Shown in pieces: positions 1 through 12,013 of a stretch of 64,000 nt of DNA. Positions within the stretch are counted from its first letter, which is position 1. Each line of letters opens with the position of its first letter. The stretch lies in contig JAVMKO010000003.1 in NCBI GenBank assembly GCA_032164245.1, positions 132,873,924 to 132,937,923 on the forward strand, given 5' to 3'. The DNA comes from Sternotherus odoratus. Lineage: Eukaryota; Chordata; Testudines; Kinosternidae. The notes beneath the pieces were generated by a model. The model was given only the letters and a program-made list of their open reading frames with translations, was not told the DNA's origin and ran no database searches. A program made the translations under genes and the position numbers.

Positions 1-622
1 ATATCAAAGGCAACTCCAAACTTGATCTTGTGAATTGCTGAGTGCCCTCAACTCCTGTTGAAATAAGTGGGTCTGCTCTTGTGAGCAAGGGTTAAGCCTT
101 AAATAGACAATCTGTCCCAATCCCTCTTCATCTCTACTTTAGTCCACTAGCTTAAAAAGGAACTATGGAGGGAGCCATAACAATATACTCTAACAATAGC
201 AATGTCCTCCTCTATTAAATGAATAAATAAAATGAGACAGGAGTATGAAACAAGATAACTTCCCTGTGATCCCATTAAAGGCACAGAGGAGAAGACAAAC
301 ATTTAGGGGGAGGAAAGTTTTTTCCCCCCGCCATAAAGGCCACAGTAAATATGTTTGTTGAAGAGAAATAAATGTCAGAAGGAGACATACACACTTGATG
401 TTAAAGAAAAGCCTGTTCATGCTTAATACTTCGGAAAAATTGTTCAAAAGTTGTTCATCCACGTTAAAAGATATTACCCCTGTAATACTACCGAGGATAG
501 TGAGAACTATGGGAGTCAACTGGATAAGCACTGGTCACTCATGTTTAAGTGCCTCAAGGGCAGCTATAATTTACACACCCAATTTTTCCAGCACATCAAC
601 AATTTTTTTTTTCAAGAAACAT
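1..622. other. Intergenic, no feature recognised
   Basis: Mixed-composition sequence. The short open frames here lack codon bias and any motif I recognise, so I call no gene. Confidence 0.6.
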
Positions 623-700
623 GCCAGATCCTGAGCTGATGTAAATTGGTGGAGGTACATTAAAGTCAATGGAGCTATGCCAGTTTGAGGATTTGGCCCA
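623..700. repeat. Short foldback repeat (MITE-like)
   Basis: The two ends are imperfect inverted copies: GCCAGATCCTGAG on the left against CTCAAACTGGC-type sequence read from the other strand, ending in GGATTTGGCC. Similar short palindromic units recur at about 38.98 and 42.77 kb. They probably belong to an old amniote or reptile MITE-like family; the family name is not certain. Confidence 0.5.
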
Positions 701-1261
701 AGTGCATCTCTTTGGACATTTGGGCCATTTCCACACCTTTCATTTCATCTTCTAACTTGTGGATTTACATCCCTCAGTGTTTTTAATGTGCAAATTTTAG
801 CTTAATTTGAATAAGAGTGGACTGGCACTTTTTTTTTTAATTCAAACTGTGTGAAAGTCTGAAATGCACAGGAGGGTCAGCAAGGGCAGGACAGATTCCT
901 TACTCTGCAGCAGGATTTATTGAGATTACACCAGCTTTATGCCAGTCACAATTATTATCATGGAAGTGGACTGGTGTTTCAGGTCAGGGAACCAATTTAG
1001 ACAGGAGATTTGACCAGATGGATGTGAACTTAATGGATCTGTATTTTAAAAAGGCCACAATGGCCTAATGACAAGCTTTCTTTCTTTTTAAATGAAAATT
1101 GACCTCATGATAAAACATCACGGCCAGGCTATGTAATATACAGGGCTCAGCAAAAGAAATAGGAGTTCCAGTAAATATAAGGTATGGGGAGAAACAGGGA
1201 AACATTGGCTGAAATGGCAGAGTCCAGACTCTGAAATGGTAGACTTAGTTCTGAGACAGGA

Positions 1262-1832
1262 CTAAGTTTGTTCTTAAAAACCTCCAGTGATGGAGATTCC
1301 ATAAACTTCATAGGTAATTTGTTTCAGTGCTTAACTACCCTTACAGTTAGAAAGTTTTTCCTAATGTCCAAACTAAATCTCCTATGCTACAAATTAAGTC
1401 CGTTACTTCTTTTCCTACTCTCAGTGGACATGGAGAACAATTTATCACCTTCCTCTTTGTAACAACCTTTTACATAATTGAAGACTGTTTTATCTCCCCA
1501 CCTCCAACCTTCTCTTCTGCAGACTAAACAAATCTATTTTTTTTCCAGTCTTTCCTTGTAGGTCATATTTTGTAGATCTTTAATCATTTTTGTTGCTCTT
1601 CTCTGGACTTTTTCCAATTTCTCCATCTTTTTCCTAAGTGTGGTGCCCACAATAGATAGACATAATGCTTCAGTTAAGAACTTCTCACGTTTTGCTTAAA
1701 CTACCCCTGCTAATATATCCCAGATGTTCACCTTTTCTTGCTACAATATTACATCGTGGACTCGTATTTAGTTTGTGATCCACTATAATCCCCAGATCCT
1801 TTTCTGCATACTCCTTTCTAGGAAGTCACTGA
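1262..1832 (-). mobile_element. CR1 LINE 3' fragment, reverse orientation
   Basis: Read on the minus strand, this follows the familiar CR1 3'-terminal order: a zone corresponding to 'interval to the first house-keeping of valid local RT end' is absent, but the downstream block with GGTGGTGGAATC-type sequence is present as its complement (GATGGAGATTCCATAAAC), followed by GTTTTTCCTAATGTCCAAAC. The same blocks occur on the plus strand in the CR1 at 11.5-12.0 kb. It is heavily diverged with no open frame, so it is an old 5'-truncated copy. Confidence 0.8.
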
Positions 1833-2125
1833 TTGCGACTTCCCAGACCTGCAAGATCAAGAAACATAAAACATAACTGTGTACAATAGAGATGGACCTG
1901 AGCTTCAAAACTTGTCTTTTGAAAACCTTAGCTGTTGGGGTTATTGAGATCTGATATTTGCTTTCACCTATTATGGGGAGGGAGGCCAGTTGTTAAATTT
2001 GGGCCCTGATCTGGCTTTATGACTCTGAATGCCATTAAACATAAGGGGAATTTCCAGGGTTTTTTTAAAAATCTATTTCTAATAATTTGTGGATTTATCT
2101 ATATATTGCTGTCTATCCTCATATA

Positions 2126-2127
<2 letters not shown>

Positions 2128-2167
<40 letters not shown>

Positions 2168-2169
2168 GT
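2128..2169. repeat. (TG)n microsatellite
   Basis: An almost pure TG/GT dinucleotide run with one C substitution near its 3' end. Confidence 0.97.
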
Positions 2170-3094
2170 ACATGTGCACTGAAACTTTTTTTAATGTAAG
2201 TGATCAACCAAGGGACCAGCAAAAATCAGTGGACTAATACAAATGAGTCCTTTCATTAAAACAATATTGCAATGAAAATCTTGGGAGTGCATTCAAATGG
2301 TCATTTTAAATAGATTGCATATGAGAGGTGTCCCTTAGATTTCAGTGTGTATATGTATCTCACATCTTGTATACTCCAGGTCTTATCCTGTTTGCGATGG
2401 AAATAGTCACAAAGCACACACAGTCTAGAAAGAATAACATTTAAAAACCTAGTTTTTATTGCAGCATATTGCACAATTCTAATGAAATGAAAAGCAAACT
2501 CACTGAGATGATTGTTATCAAATGGAATGGGCTGTATTCTGAGGTTCTAGTTTAATTTTTACTTTGGCAAACCCCCATTGAGTTCAGAAAGAACTTTAGG
2601 ATTTGGCCCATTGTTAGGCTTGAAAAAATATACACTTTTTATCAGAAAGGGAAAAAAAACCTTAAAAGCATAGACCCTTCTCCAACTGCCCACGTCTGCA
2701 GTGGAAAGAGGGGTGCTATCTGGATTGCAGAGATTTGTCACTGATCATTTCCTTAAGATAGCAGAGTCCTCCTCCCCCCGAACAGGTATTGGGATTTGCC
2801 TTCAAACACTACATATCAATTTCTTTCCCCCATCTCTACCGCCAGGAACCTAGGAAACTTGAGCATCTGTAATGCCCCTTTTCTGCTTTCTGGCTGTGCA
2901 GCTCCCAAGTGAGCCGCATTGATGGAGCTATCTTTAATTGGCAGCTGCCCCATGGAACATAATTTAAGGGGTATTTCTCCACCATAGCATTGAGAGCAGT
3001 GCAAAAAGCCAGCAGCCTAAGGCTGTGTTACCTGCTGAGTGCAGATTATGTGTGCCCAACAACCCCCCAGCTTGCCTACACATTCTGCCCACTC

Positions 3095-3200
3095 TAGGGT
3101 GACCAGAGAGCAAATGTGAAAAATTGGGACAGGGGATGGAGGGTAATAGGAGCCTATATAAGAAAAAGACCCTATAAAATCGGGACATCTGGTCACCCTA
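3095..3200. mobile_element. Palindromic MITE with CTAGGGTGACCAGA termini
   Basis: A 106-bp element starts with TAGGGTGACCAGA and ends with CTGGTCACCCTA, giving near-perfect terminal inverted repeats flanked by TA. The interior also folds back: AAAAATTGGGACAG near the left end against AAAATCGGGACAT near the right. I recognise this as an abundant short element in turtle genomes. The TA flanks suggest a Tc1/mariner-type target site. Confidence 0.8.
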
Positions 3201-3960
3201 GCCCACCCCCTTTCCCTTGCAGATCTGGAGATCACTCTCCATAGAGTCTGGACACAGAGTTCTGCCATAAAAACAGCTGACTCTTTCCTTCTGTGCAGGG
3301 AGAGGTGTGATCTGTGTATGGAGGGTCTGCTCCATACACACACTGTGGGCAGTGCAAGTGCAAGTGTCTGAACAAATCTAGGAACTAAATGTAAACGTCT
3401 CCAGATCCTGTATAACAGCCAGTAATGGCAATAAAGGCTTCACATTATCTACCTTGTCCACATTTCCTCCAGGATCAATACAGCTAAGCACATCTTCTGC
3501 ATTCTTCCATAAGGAGACAAATATAAAACTTATTTTCATCAAGTGAATTTTAGATATCAGCTTTAAATGGAGGGTGGGTGGGGAGCAGAGGTGAGTGGAA
3601 AAAAAATATCAATACCATTTTAGAATTACATTATTTGGAACAAGGATGAATGCGATGGTGCAAAGTCAAAAGGATTTACTCAGCAACTTTCCATCCGTGA
3701 TAAATGATATTTGCTAAAATATGGCTTGTGCAGTGTGTTTTACTAATATGTAACTTCTTTCAGTTGGATATTATAAAAGTGTTGCAATGTTGGCCTACCC
3801 TGACTGGCTCTATGGAGGGGGAATATTAACACCTGATATGAGAATGCTTTCACATCAGCAAACCTCACGCCAAATTTTAGTCTTTTGAAGAGTCCTTTGC
3901 AAAACCTTGCAGATTGTGACTGATCTTGATGGATGACCAAAACAATAGAATTTCTGTCTG

Positions 3961-4262
3961 ACTCTAGCGATGGTCTTGCCGAGGTTCAGGGCTGGGACTT
4001 GGGTGATACGTGTTCTTTTCTGGCCTCTGCCTGTGTGACCTTCAGCAGTCACTTAGACGGAGATTTCAAAAACACAAAGAGCAGGTAGGTGCCTACTCCC
4101 AATCACGTCTTTTTTGGAAATCACTCCCTTTATCTCTCTGTGCCTTAATTTTCCTATCTGGAAGATGGGGATAATGGTACTTCCCTGCCTCAGAGATGTA
4201 GTGAGGATAAATGCATTAATGTTTGTGAGCTATTACAGTGGTGGAAGCCATATAAATATCTA
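3961..4262 (+). mobile_element. MIR-like tRNA-derived SINE, interrupted
   Basis: The order is that of MIR: a degraded tRNA-like head, then CTGTGTGACCTTCAGCAGTCACTTA, then CTCTCTGTGCCTTAATTTTCC, GGAAGATGGGGATAATGGTA and GTGAGGATAAATGCATTAAT. Between the 'gacctt..cactta' block and the 'tctctgtgcc' block, about 70 bp that do not belong to MIR are inserted (see the entry at 4,058). Confidence 0.75.
4058..4127. mobile_element. Small foldback insertion inside the SINE
   Basis: A block of about 70 bp separates two halves of the MIR-like SINE. Its ends are inverted: GGAGATTTCAAAAA on the left and TTTTTTGGAAATCACTC on the right. It contains GGTAGGTGCCTACTCCC, as in the reptilian 'TTTGAAAATC' foldback units at 18.5 and 62.9 kb. 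It is probably a member of that MITE group. Confidence 0.5.
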
Positions 4263-5642
4263 GATAGCTCCTGCTTTGAGCTTTTGGGGTGATGTATGTA
4301 CAATGCACTGTGGACAGGTTCCTGACCCACATTGTACCAAACACAGGGTAGATTGTGCCTATTAAGCACCACCTTGTGTAAGAGGTGATAAGTAGCTGCA
4401 CCAGCCCAGCAGGAGCCCTGGGGAGGTAATCTGACTGAGAGTCACAGTGTCTCACTTGCTCCAAGGGCAGAGTAATTTGCTCCTCCCCCTTACCAGCTGT
4501 AGCATACTGCTCCCCACACTTATGCTGTCTCAGCTCTGCTGACTGGGCACCATCCCATCCCTGACCATTTGCTCACAGCCATGATCCGGTCCTTAGTGTT
4601 TCCCCAAAAGAGAGATCAATGAGTCGTATGCACTTTTGTGTTTATCAAGTGCCTTGTTCTGGCTGCCCCATCTAGAATGTTTGAGTCACCCTTTCATTGG
4701 CTAGAACCCCAACCATTGTAATAAACATGATGTGCGTTATGAGGCAAATGCATAATCTTCAGGTGTGGAGGCCCCTTTTGCCCAGCTTAATTGCTGTGGT
4801 TGTGTAGTGCAAGGCTTGGCTTGGTGTGTGGGTGCATGGGAGACACACATCCCTGCAGAAATGCAAAGCCCTGTCCCGGAGAGAGTTTGCCATGGCAATT
4901 TTTTTTAATGGAATGGAAAGATCTGAAAAATATGGATTCAGAAGCAATTACAACATCATTTCCATGATAAGCTCATGTTAGAGCTGAAAAAGGGTTGTGA
5001 CTTTCTTCATGGGGGTGCAGAAAAAGTTCTAATGGTCCATTAGTTTTGATTGTCCAGTCTCCGGTTATCAACTCATTTTACCACAAACCCCATAAAATGA
5101 CCTAACTCTTTTATTTGCAATACACAAATGTTAAGGAAATAATGTTGAGTTTATTTCACATCTTAAACCTATAACTGCCAAGGGCAGATGTAAAATGCAA
5201 CTCAGAGTATTTTATATGCTGTGAAATATACAAATTGCTGAAAAATTACAGGTGCAGATACTTAGATTCTCTGGGACTCTTGACATGTCATTCTGCAAAT
5301 TTCAAAACACAGGTGGTCTTCTTATATTTATGGATGACCTACAGTTTATGATTATATGATTATGGAATTACACCTTAGAATAATGAAAAATTGTAAATTA
5401 GCAGAAGAAAATCATTTGTAAGCAATAGTGTTTTTGTCTTTTTAACCACAAGTATAAATATATCTTATTTCATGGGGGGAAGTGACTATTTTTTATTATT
5501 TATTTATGAAAATAGATATGTGGATTTCTAGAATAAATTCTAGCATTTTGAAACTGCACATGAAGTAATAAGAGACAAATTCAGACTGGAAACAAGGTGT
5601 ACATTTTTAATAGTGAAAATAAGATGGAAAATATCATATTTT
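4263..5642. other. Intergenic, no feature recognised
   Basis: AT-rich towards its 3' half. No exon, RNA gene or confident repeat was recognised. Confidence 0.5.
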
Positions 5643-6297
5643 CTCTACATAAATCCATGCTGTGCCCAAATCTTGAATACTGCATGCAGATCTAGTCATC
5701 CCATCTCAAAAAAGGATATATTGGAATAGGAAAGGGTACAGAAAAGGGCAACAAAAATGGTTAGGGGTATGGAACAGCTTCCACATAAGGAGAGGTTAAT
5801 CAGACTGGGGCTTTTCAGCTTGGGAAAGAGATGACTAAGAGGGAATAGGATAGAGGTCTATAAAATCACTACTCGTGTTGAGAAAGTAAATAAGGAAGTG
5901 TAATATACTCCTTCTCAGAACACAAGAACTAGGGGTCACTATATGCAATTAATAGGCAGCAAGATTAAAACAAACAAAAGGAAGTATTCCTACACACAAC
6001 GCACAGTCAACCTGTGGAACTCCTTGCCAGAGGATGTTGTGAAGGCCAAGATAGTAAGAAGGTTCAAAAAAGAACAAGATAAATTCATAGAGGAAAGGTC
6101 CATCATGGCTATTAAAGGTAGTGTTCCTGCTTGCCAGAAGCTGGGAATGGGCGATGGGATGAATCGCTCGATGATTACCTGTTCTATTCATTCCCTGTGA
6201 AACAGCTGGCATTGGCCACTGTCAGAAGACAGGATACTGGGTTAGATAGACTATTGGTCTTACCAAATATGGCCATTCTTATATTCTTATGTTCTTA
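5643..6297 (+). mobile_element. CR1 LINE 3' end
   Basis: A long CR1 3' segment in the plus orientation. It includes a remnant of the C-terminal coding end, the frame from 5,943 containing RTVNLWNSLPEDVV, which matches the 'V..WNSLP.EVV' motif at the end of CR1 ORF2. It then shows CTGTCAGAAGACAGGATACTGGG and the terminal short repeat TTCTTATATTCTTATGTTCTT. Frameshifts and stops upstream show it is dead. The good preservation compared with the copy at 1.3 kb suggests a younger subfamily. Confidence 0.9.
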
Positions 6298-6300
6298 AGT

Positions 6301-6489
6301 TATCCATTGCACCAGTTTACCAAGCATCATGGTGAATACTCCATCACTGACCATTTTTTAAATCAAGATTGGACGTTTTTCTAAAACATATATGCTCTAG
6401 AAATTTTTTCAGAGAAGTTCTATGGTCAGGAGGTCAGACGAGATGATCACAGTAGTCCCTTCTGGCCTGGGAATCTATGAATCTCTTAT
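6301..6489 (+). mobile_element. CR1 3' tail, second copy
   Basis: The tail AGGAGGTCAGACGAGATGATCACAGTAGTCCCTTCTGG followed by GAATCTATGAATCTC is the 3' end of a different CR1 subfamily, lying just 3' of the previous CR1. Only about the last 190 bp remain. Confidence 0.8.
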
Positions 6490-6571
6490 GCCATAGGAGG
6501 TTACAACTGAGAGTGAGTTTCAGAGCCTACTCTTGCCCTTCACATTATTATTTTACTCCTGGAATAATCCC

Positions 6572-6652
6572 ATTTTAGATTGTAAACTCTCTGAACTAGA
6601 GACTGCCTCTTTATCTGTATTTGTACAGCACCTAGTACTATTGTAATAAAAA
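6572..6652 (+). mobile_element. L2/L3-type LINE 3' UTR fragment
   Basis: TTAGATTGTAAACTCT, a CTGCCTCTTTATCTG block and TTTGTACAGCACCTAGTACTATT follow the order of the conserved 3' UTR of ancient L2/CR1-L3-like LINEs. Confidence 0.6.
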
Positions 6653-6699
6653 TGTTCATTGATAATTACATGCAGGAATATTCATGGAATAAAGTACTA

Positions 6700-7075
6700 C
6701 TCAGTAGTGCTGGTCAATAATTTTTAGATTAAATTTTTTGTTGGAAAATGCTGATTCATTGAATCCAAAATATTTTGTGGGTAAAGGTTGGTTTTAACTA
6801 ATTTCTCCTGTAAAAAATTAGAAAAACATTTTTAAATTGTCAAAATCATCCTTTCTAAAGGTCTGAAGTATCTTTTTGTTTTGAAATTTAAGTTAATTTA
6901 TGGGGGGGGGGGGGAAGAGTCATAGCAAAAAGTTTTGATTGGCCCAAACCAAACTTTTTTGAAGGGTTCAATTCATAGAAATTTTGAGATATCAACTTTT
7001 CATCTCAATTTGGACTGAGAAAATGTTTTGAATCTCAAAACTATTTGCAGGATGGGAAAAACATTTCCCACCAAG
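6700..7075. repeat. Diverged 'TTTTGG' repeat with G13 tract
   Basis: The sequence is rich in AAATTTT and CCAAAA runs, with partial inverted symmetry and a run of 13 G at 6,902-6,914. Similar wording occurs near 19.3 and 36.1 kb. I think it is an old MITE-like unit but cannot name it. Confidence 0.35.
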
Positions 7076-8458
7076 CAATACGTACTCTATGTGGTTAAAT
7101 GTGGCAGAATAGAGCCCAAATTGAAGTGAGCATAGAATATATTGATTTTTATGCTGAAATCTTTTGACTGTCTCTTTTGCCTTTTGGAGGAATGCATTGT
7201 TAGGCTCCCTTAAAAAGGGGGAAAGCAAGCCAGGTCCTGAGGTCTTCTTTAATGCAGCTTTCTGAAGATGACTTTATAAAGCCAGAAAGTAGAAAGCCAT
7301 TTTGAAGTGATTTGCAAGAAGGATGTGTTACCTCCACAGAGAAACCTTCACTTGGGTCATTTGGATTTCTCTCTCTTCCCTGGAAGCAGCTAGTCAAAAC
7401 TGTCTGTATGCAACAGAAAGATAAAAATTTCAATTAGGTTGAGTGCTGTCATAAGCAGACTACATGAGAAGGCTTGAGATAATATGCATTACATATTGAT
7501 GTCTATCAGCACTGAGAACATAGCCATGTTTTATTCCATGCCCCTTTTGTAGGTTTGGCAGCAGTAGCACCCAATAAAGGCCTAATCATATTAATTTATG
7601 CCCCTATCAATTATGCATTCAGATTCCCCCGATAGCTTGTCAGTTTTTATTCACTATTTTCTGAAAAATACGCCTATTACAGTTACTGAGCAAATAGGAG
7701 GACTGTCAAAAACTGAGATTTAAAGAATATTACTTAAAAGGGGTGGGCTTCTTTAATTTATAAATCTTGTATTATATGTCATGCATTTGTTAGTTTTAAA
7801 ACAGGTGACAGTGCGGGGATAGATGTCATATTAAGGACTTTCTGGAGACGAGGGGAGAAGTCTGCTTTCAAGAAGAGTGGAATAAAGCAGCACTTTTTAA
7901 AGCAAAGTGCGAGCTCTGGTCTGCAGGTGTAGTAAAAATGTATCAGCTTTATTATTTATATGTGAAGTTGAATGTGTGGCTCTCAAATGATGTGCATCGA
8001 TGAGGCATTTTTTAAAAAAAGTAATCATTTTCTGTTCAGTCCCTTTTTTGTGTGAGGAACTGTTTTATATGCTGGAACTAGTCACTAAATTCAGGATCCT
8101 CCTTCAGTGTTGGTACAGGTGGTACACAGAAAGTGTAGATCGAATGACTGTATGAAGTGCATGAAATGGCACTATTTGCTAGCTTGTATTGAGCCTCATG
8201 TACTGTACAAGTCATTTACAAACATCCAAATGGCACTGAATGTTGAGTGGCCAATCCTTGCATACCCCGTTCACTGATAACTCTCATTCAAGTCAACAGG
8301 GCCACTGAGTTTTGATATGAGTTTGACGTGGAAGGAAGGCAGGGTCAGGCCCTTCATACATGGTGCGGTGCTATGATATGCCTGATCCTTCTGCAACTGA
8401 TACTCTATATACATGTTGTTTGTGGTATTGTTCTTTACACCACTTTCTACTTCCACTA
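7076..8458. other. Intergenic, no feature recognised
   Basis: I see no repeat boundary, exon or RNA gene that I can support. Confidence 0.5.
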
Positions 8459-8740
8459 ATCAATCCAAAATGCTGATGCCAAGAACATCTTCCTTTCCCA
8501 CCACCTCGGCCAGGTCTCCCACACTCCCTGCCTGCTTGAATTGCTATACTAGCTTCCCCTCTTCTTCGTCATAAAGTTCAGGCTTCTCCTTTCCATATTT
8601 AAAGCACTCTGCCCCTGTTCTCAGACCTTCCTATACCACTTCACACTCTCTGTGTTCTCAAACTGCTCCCCTGACAGTTTCCTTGAGGGAAAAGACTTCT
8701 GCCCTTATTTGGGACCTCTTGCCTCCTTATGTGGAAAAAC
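8459..8740 (+). mobile_element. L2-like LINE, end of reverse transcriptase ORF (broken)
   Basis: In one plus-strand frame starting near 8,464 the translation reads QNADAKNIFLSHHLGQVSHT, then a short stretch, a stop codon, and LPLFFVIKFRLLLSIFKAL. This matches the C-terminal end of L2-type LINE ORF2, known by 'QNAAARL', 'HW LPV..RI.FK.LLL.YKAL'. The stop in place of the conserved tryptophan and the frame loss after about 60 residues show a dead copy. Sequence from 9.4 to 9.64 kb may be its decayed continuation, but I cannot support that. Confidence 0.65.
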
Positions 8741-9667
8741 TCAGAAGAGGGAGTTTAGGGGGAAGGGAACTCAGTGACGAAAACCTTGCTGAGTTTTCTT
8801 ATTGGATGTTCCCTGGAGTGGGTGAAGTTTGCTTATCTTGGAACAGATAATGGGGTCAGCCCACAAACCCAGATGCACAGATCCTGGCCATTAGTGGGAA
8901 ATCTAGACTAGCTACACAGAGGCACAGGGCTTCTCACAGCCGCTTTGTCTCCCGGGTGTCCTGTTTCTGGTCCCTGATGGTGTGAGTTCAATGTAGCTAT
9001 GTTGACATGGTGTCTGCAGCTAATGGCTTTTTAGAGGGGTTCCCAACCTCAGGAGTTGGGGATATGGGAAGATAATTCATCCTGTGGCTGTTATATCTTT
9101 CTGGGCAAAATTCAGCAGGACCCATGTCCCCTCCCACACCTGGCCTCCTCCTTGTGTGCTGAGCCTCAGATCATCTTTGGCTGCTGCAGAGAAAGCTACC
9201 CTCTCCATACCACCAAACGGGGAGATGTGAATGCAAAACTTTGTGATATAATCACTCCCACAGTCCTCACTTTGACAAAGCTCCTGTTGGCTTTAATAGG
9301 AACTGTGCTTGGGTATCTAAGGACTGGATTCTCTGTTTCCTTTACGGACTCCTGACTTTGTGCCACTTTTCACCTCTGTCCATTTACTTAGGTAATTAAG
9401 GTACAGTGAGCCCCCACCTGTTGTATAAACCCCTTCCTCTCCTGTACATCCTCCTATGCTGGAAAGTATTCCAATTACACTCACCAGGTAGCACCCTGTA
9501 TTGTACACATTCCATTATATTCTCTCACCTCCAGATTCTAGGATCTATGAGGAAGGGACCTGTTATTTGTTCAGCAGAGTTGACCATGTATACAGTTCCT
9601 CATACACTTATGCTGCTATCTAGATCATCCTCTTGATAATTTTAGATAGGCCTGACATATGTTTATG

Positions 9668-9880
9668 ATGAGGCTTTGCACTTGTACAGACTTTTAAATT
9701 CTCAGAGCATCTTACATATATTAACTAATTAATCCAAACACCTCTTTGACATAGGTAGTTATTATCCAAATCTTACAAATGGGGAAACCGAGAGATATTA
9801 AGTGATTTGCATAAAGCCACAAAATAAGTCTGTGTCAGAGCCATGATTCATACTGACGTGTTTGTGGCTTTTCATTCCAT
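9668..9880 (-). mobile_element. MIR-like SINE, reverse orientation
   Basis: The complement of the MIR core is visible: TTACAAATGGGGAAACCGAGAG, AAGTGATTTGCATAAAGCCAC, then GTCAGAGCCATGATTCATAC. The tRNA-derived end is at the high-coordinate side. Confidence 0.7.
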
Positions 9881-10749
9881 GCTCAGATGTCTGCCTACGT
9901 CTCCACTGGTGGGTGGTTTGTAATACTCATTTCAATAATTCCATAAGTTGGCCTTAGCAGTGGCCTTCCTTTGAATATTAACTATTTTTCGGTTGTTTCT
10001 CCACCTCTGTATATTCAATACACCTGCCTAGAAATCATGAAATTCTTCATAAGTTGCATATGGAATCTGCAGCTTCAATTAAAAAAGTATACAATAGGAC
10101 TTCAGAGGGGATATTTATAACACCAATAGTACCATTAGGATAGAATCCAAGGGGATTGTCCTGTTCAAATGGAAAAACTGCAGAACTTCCATTCAAGTCA
10201 TGGAGCTGCTATTTGCTCAACCACCCTGATGTTTTTCTTCCCAAAATAGATACACAACAGGTACCTGATGGACAGGAATATGCATGCGTGTGCACATTGG
10301 GGCAGTAAATTAGAACTGTCAAGCAATTAAAAAAAAATTAATCGTGATTAATCGTGCTGTTAATAACGGAATTTAAATATTTATTTAAATATTTTGGATA
10401 TTTTTACATGTTCAAATATATTGATTTCAGTTACAACACAGAATACAAAGTGTACAGTGCTCCCCTAATATTTTTATTACAAGTATTTGCACTGTAAAAA
10501 AAAAAGTATTTTGCAGTTCAAGTACTGTAGTGCGACCTCTTTATCATGAAAGTTGAACTTACAAATATAGAATTATTACAAAATAAACTGCATTCAAAAA
10601 TAAAACAATGTAAAATTTTGGCACCTGCAAGTCCACTCAGTCCTACTTCTTGTTCAGCCAGTCGCGCAAACAAGTTTGTTTACATTTGCAGGAGGTAATG
10701 CTGCCTGCTTCTTGTTTACAATGTCACTTGAAAGTGAGAACAGACATCC

Positions 10750-11310
10750 TCATGGCACTGTCACAGCCGGCATCACAAGATATTTACATGCCAGATGTGC
10801 TAAACATTCATATGTCCCTTCATGCTTCAACCACCATTCCAGGCCACATGGGTCCATGCTGATGATGGGTTCTACCCGATAACAGTCCAAAGCAGTGTGG
10901 ACCAACGTATGTTCATTTTCATTATCTGAGTCAAATGCCACAAGTAGAAGGTTGATTTTGTATTTTGGTGGTTCAGGTTCTGTAATTTCTGCATTGGAGT
11001 ATTGCTCTTTTAAGACTTTTGAAAGTATGCTCCACACCTCGTCCCTCTTAGATTTTGGAAGACACTTGAGATTCTTAAATCGTGGGTTGAATGCTGTATC
11101 TATCTTTAGAAATCTCACATTGGCACCTTCTTTGCATTTTGTCAAATCTGCTGTGAAAGTACTCTTAAAATGAAACATGTGCTGGATCATCATCTGAGCC
11201 TGCCATAACATGCAATGTATGGCAGAATGCAGGTAAATAGATCCGGGGACATACAGTTCTCTCCCAAGGAGTTCAGACACAAATTTAATTAATGGACTAT
11301 TTTTTAACAA
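10750..11310 (-). pseudogene. hAT transposase C-terminal fragment (ZBED-like)
   Basis: This 186-codon frame is the longest recognisable coding remnant in the window. Residues 159-178 read WWLKHEGTYECLAHLACKYL, followed by VMPAVTVP. This is the hAT C-terminal dimerisation domain, whose usual pattern is 'WW..h...yP.LA.lA..yL.iPatSvpsER.FS'. A TGA stop comes straight after the VP. Past the stop, still on the minus strand, the frame continues as CLFSLSSDIVNKKQAALPP and so on, the expected rest of the motif, so this is a single in-frame nonsense break. The N-terminal zinc finger and catalytic core are missing: upstream sequence beyond 11,312 is an inverted copy of the same 3' end. As a fragment it cannot transpose. 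The good frame over 186 codons suggests moderate age or a donor family that was active recently. Confidence 0.8.
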
Positions 11311-11451
11311 GCATCATCAGCACGAAATCATGTCCTCTGAAATAGTGGTCGAAGCACAAAGGGGCAAACGAATGTTTGGCATATCTAGCATGTAAATACC
11401 ATGCAATGCCACCTACAAAAGTAGGAGCATTGCCAGCAGATGCAGAGAAGT

Positions 11452-12013
11452 GATTATACCCCTCTATTTGGCACTGTGAGGCCAAATCTGGAGTAGTGTG
11501 TCCAGTTCTCTCCTCCCCTCCCCTCCCCTCCCCAGAAAGGATGTTGTTAAATTGGAGAGCATTCAGCGGAGGGCAACGAAAATTATTAGAAGGCTGGGGC
11601 ACATGACTTTTGAGAAGAGACTGAGGGAACTGGTTTTATTTAATCTGCAGCAGAGAAGAGTGAGGGGGATTTGATAGCAGTCTTCAACTACCAGAAGACA
11701 GGTTCCAAAGAGGATGGAGCTCGACTGTTCTCAGTGGTGGCAGATGACAGAACTAAGAGCAATGGTCTCAAAGTACAGTAGGGGATGTCTAGGTTGGATA
11801 TTAGGAAAAACTATTTCACTAGGAGGGTGGTGAAGCACTGGAATGGGTTACCTGGGTAGGTGGTGGAATCTCCATCCTTAGATGTTTTAAAGGGCCAGCT
11901 TGACAAAGCCCTGGCTGGGATGATTTAGCTGGGGTTGGTCCTGCTTTGAGACAGGGGGCAGGACTAGATGATCTCCTGAGGTCTCTTCCATTCCTAATCT
12001 TCTATGATTCTAA
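11452..12013 (+). mobile_element. CR1 LINE 3' end inserted in the hAT element
   Basis: Contains the CR1 3' landmarks in order: GAGCATTCAGCGGAGGGCAA, GGTTGGATATTAGGAAAAAC, GGTGGTGGAATCTCCATCC, GGACTAGATGATCTCCTGAG and the terminal TTCTATGATTCTAA. It is well preserved and lies inside the hAT element, so it is younger than that hAT copy. Confidence 0.92.

Noticed and set aside
5943..6200. 85-residue frame as a host gene
   Set aside because: It is the decayed C-terminal end of the CR1 reverse transcriptase ORF, recognised by the WNSLPEDVV motif and the CR1 tail that follows.
10676..10882. Plus-strand frame containing YLHARCAKHSYVP
   Set aside because: It is the wrong-strand reading of the hAT transposase 3' end; the true coding is on the minus strand.
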